The notes beneath the pieces were generated by a model, which did not search any database, was not told where the DNA came from, and saw only the letters and a list, made by a program, of their open reading frames with translations. Shown here piece by piece: positions 6,671 through 6,902 of a DNA stretch of 6,902 bases. Position 1 is the first letter of the stretch; each line of letters starts with the position of its first letter. Source of the stretch: an uncultured Dorea sp. (GTDB lineage: Bacteria > Bacillota > Clostridia > Lachnospirales > Lachnospiraceae). The position numbers and the translations under genes are program-made. The stretch covers positions 1 to 6,902 of the forward strand of contig CAJTQA010000072.1 of assembly GCA_910578455.1 (NCBI GenBank), written 5' to 3'.

Positions 6671-6729
6671 AAAAATATTGAACAATCAACCGCTTTCCAG
6701 TATATAATAAAGCGGCTGATTATTCAATA
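6671..6729 (-). terminator. 21-bp dyad with T-tract: terminator-like hairpin overlapping the RES promoter
   Basis: Two 21-base arms, 6709-6729 and 6676-6696, flank a 12-base loop and are followed on the minus strand by TTTTT (6675-6671). The arms differ from perfect complementarity at two places. Both are G-U wobbles in minus-strand RNA but C-A mismatches in plus-strand RNA, so the hairpin fits transcripts arriving from the chaperone gene. The base of the stem is AT-rich, so termination may be partial. The same dyad encloses the RES promoter and could instead, or also, be an operator. Confidence 0.65.
6699..6727 (-). promoter_or_regulatory. Sigma-A-type promoter of the RES gene
   Basis: On the minus strand, TTGAAT (-35, 6727-6722), a spacer of exactly 17 bases, and TATACT (-10, 6704-6699). 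The matches are 4 of 6 and 5 of 6 to consensus. Transcription would start near 6692-6694, giving a leader of roughly 42-44 bases before the GTG. The -10 lies in the loop, and the -35 in one arm, of the dyad at 6676-6729. A transcript from this promoter therefore lacks the upstream arm and cannot form that hairpin. Confidence 0.7.
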
Positions 6730-6760
6730 AAGTGCTGGATTCTATTAAAAAATATGGAAC

Positions 6761-6902
6761 CTAAAACGCATCCATCGCAGCCTGATCGCCAAGCACTGCG
6801 TATGAAAATGAGTCGTTCCTGCTCTCGCAGTACATATCATTGATAAGCCCGATGGAGAGCAGTTCCAAATCCGCCATCGAAAGCCCTAGCTGCACACACC
6901 GC
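6761..6902 (-). CDS. Tail assembly chaperone, C-terminal 46 residues (5' end outside window)
   Basis: The frame read from 6901 downward is open to a TAG at 6761-6763 and is too short to be obvious from ORF length. It encodes RCVQLGLSMADLELLSIGLI, then NDMYCESRND, and ends QAAMDAF. The pattern L-G-L-S-x-x-D-L-x-L-L-(S/T)-I-G-x-(I/V)-x-D-M...E...ND...D-x-F is the one I know from the C-terminal part of Bacillota siphophage tail assembly chaperones. These bind the tape measure protein during tail assembly and are often made as a -1 frameshift fusion (the gpGT principle). Position upstream of the tape measure gene agrees. Any slippery site would lie before the window, so I cannot tell whether this frame is an independent gene or the frameshifted part. 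Confidence 0.75.
   Translation of the reverse strand, partial: RCVQLGLSMADLELLSIGLINDMYCESRNDSFSYAVLGDQAAMDAF

Noticed and set aside
6676..6729. The dyad considered as a terminal repeat of an insertion sequence that delivered the RES gene
   Set aside because: No matching copy lies at the other end of the cassette, there is no transposase, and I found no flanking target duplication; hairpin plus promoter explains it better.

Overview
The window is a stretch of siphophage (long, flexible, non-contractile tail) late genes, all transcribed on the minus strand. It is most likely part of a prophage from a Gram-positive Bacillota host, probably Clostridia/Lachnospiraceae. This rests on the tail-module order, strong AGGAGG-type ribosome binding sites, and proteins of the type common in gut-clostridial prophages. 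Host genus cannot be determined from this window.

Read in the direction of transcription (high to low coordinates), the layout is as follows. The 3' end of a tail assembly chaperone gene lies at 6761-6902. An AT-rich cassette at about 5400-6760 carries one gene for a RES-domain (NAD+-cleaving toxin family) protein, with its own promoter in front and two hairpins behind. Next come the tape measure protein (2285-5368), the distal tail protein Dit (1452-2288), a Gp37-like/Tal-type tail hub protein (386-1465), and the start of a likely baseplate or tail-appendage protein (1-393, running off the window). From the tape measure gene onward the genes overlap by 4, 14 and 8 bases, as in a translationally coupled assembly module.

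The four tail proteins form one machine. The chaperone coats the tape measure during assembly, the tape measure sets tail length, Dit caps the tail tip, the hub sits below it, and the last protein probably decorates the tip for host binding.

The part that does not belong is the RES cassette. In this module type the tape measure gene normally follows the chaperone directly. Here a 387-residue protein with clear RES motifs sits between them, in much more AT-rich DNA. Its sigma-A-type promoter lies inside a 21-bp dyad that can also fold as a terminator for upstream transcripts, and two hairpins follow the gene. This is the architecture of a phage moron: a gene expressed by the lysogen independently of the late operon. 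A standalone RES protein with no antitoxin beside it and an unassigned N-terminal domain is a good candidate for a prophage-encoded defence or superinfection-exclusion effector; that role is inference.
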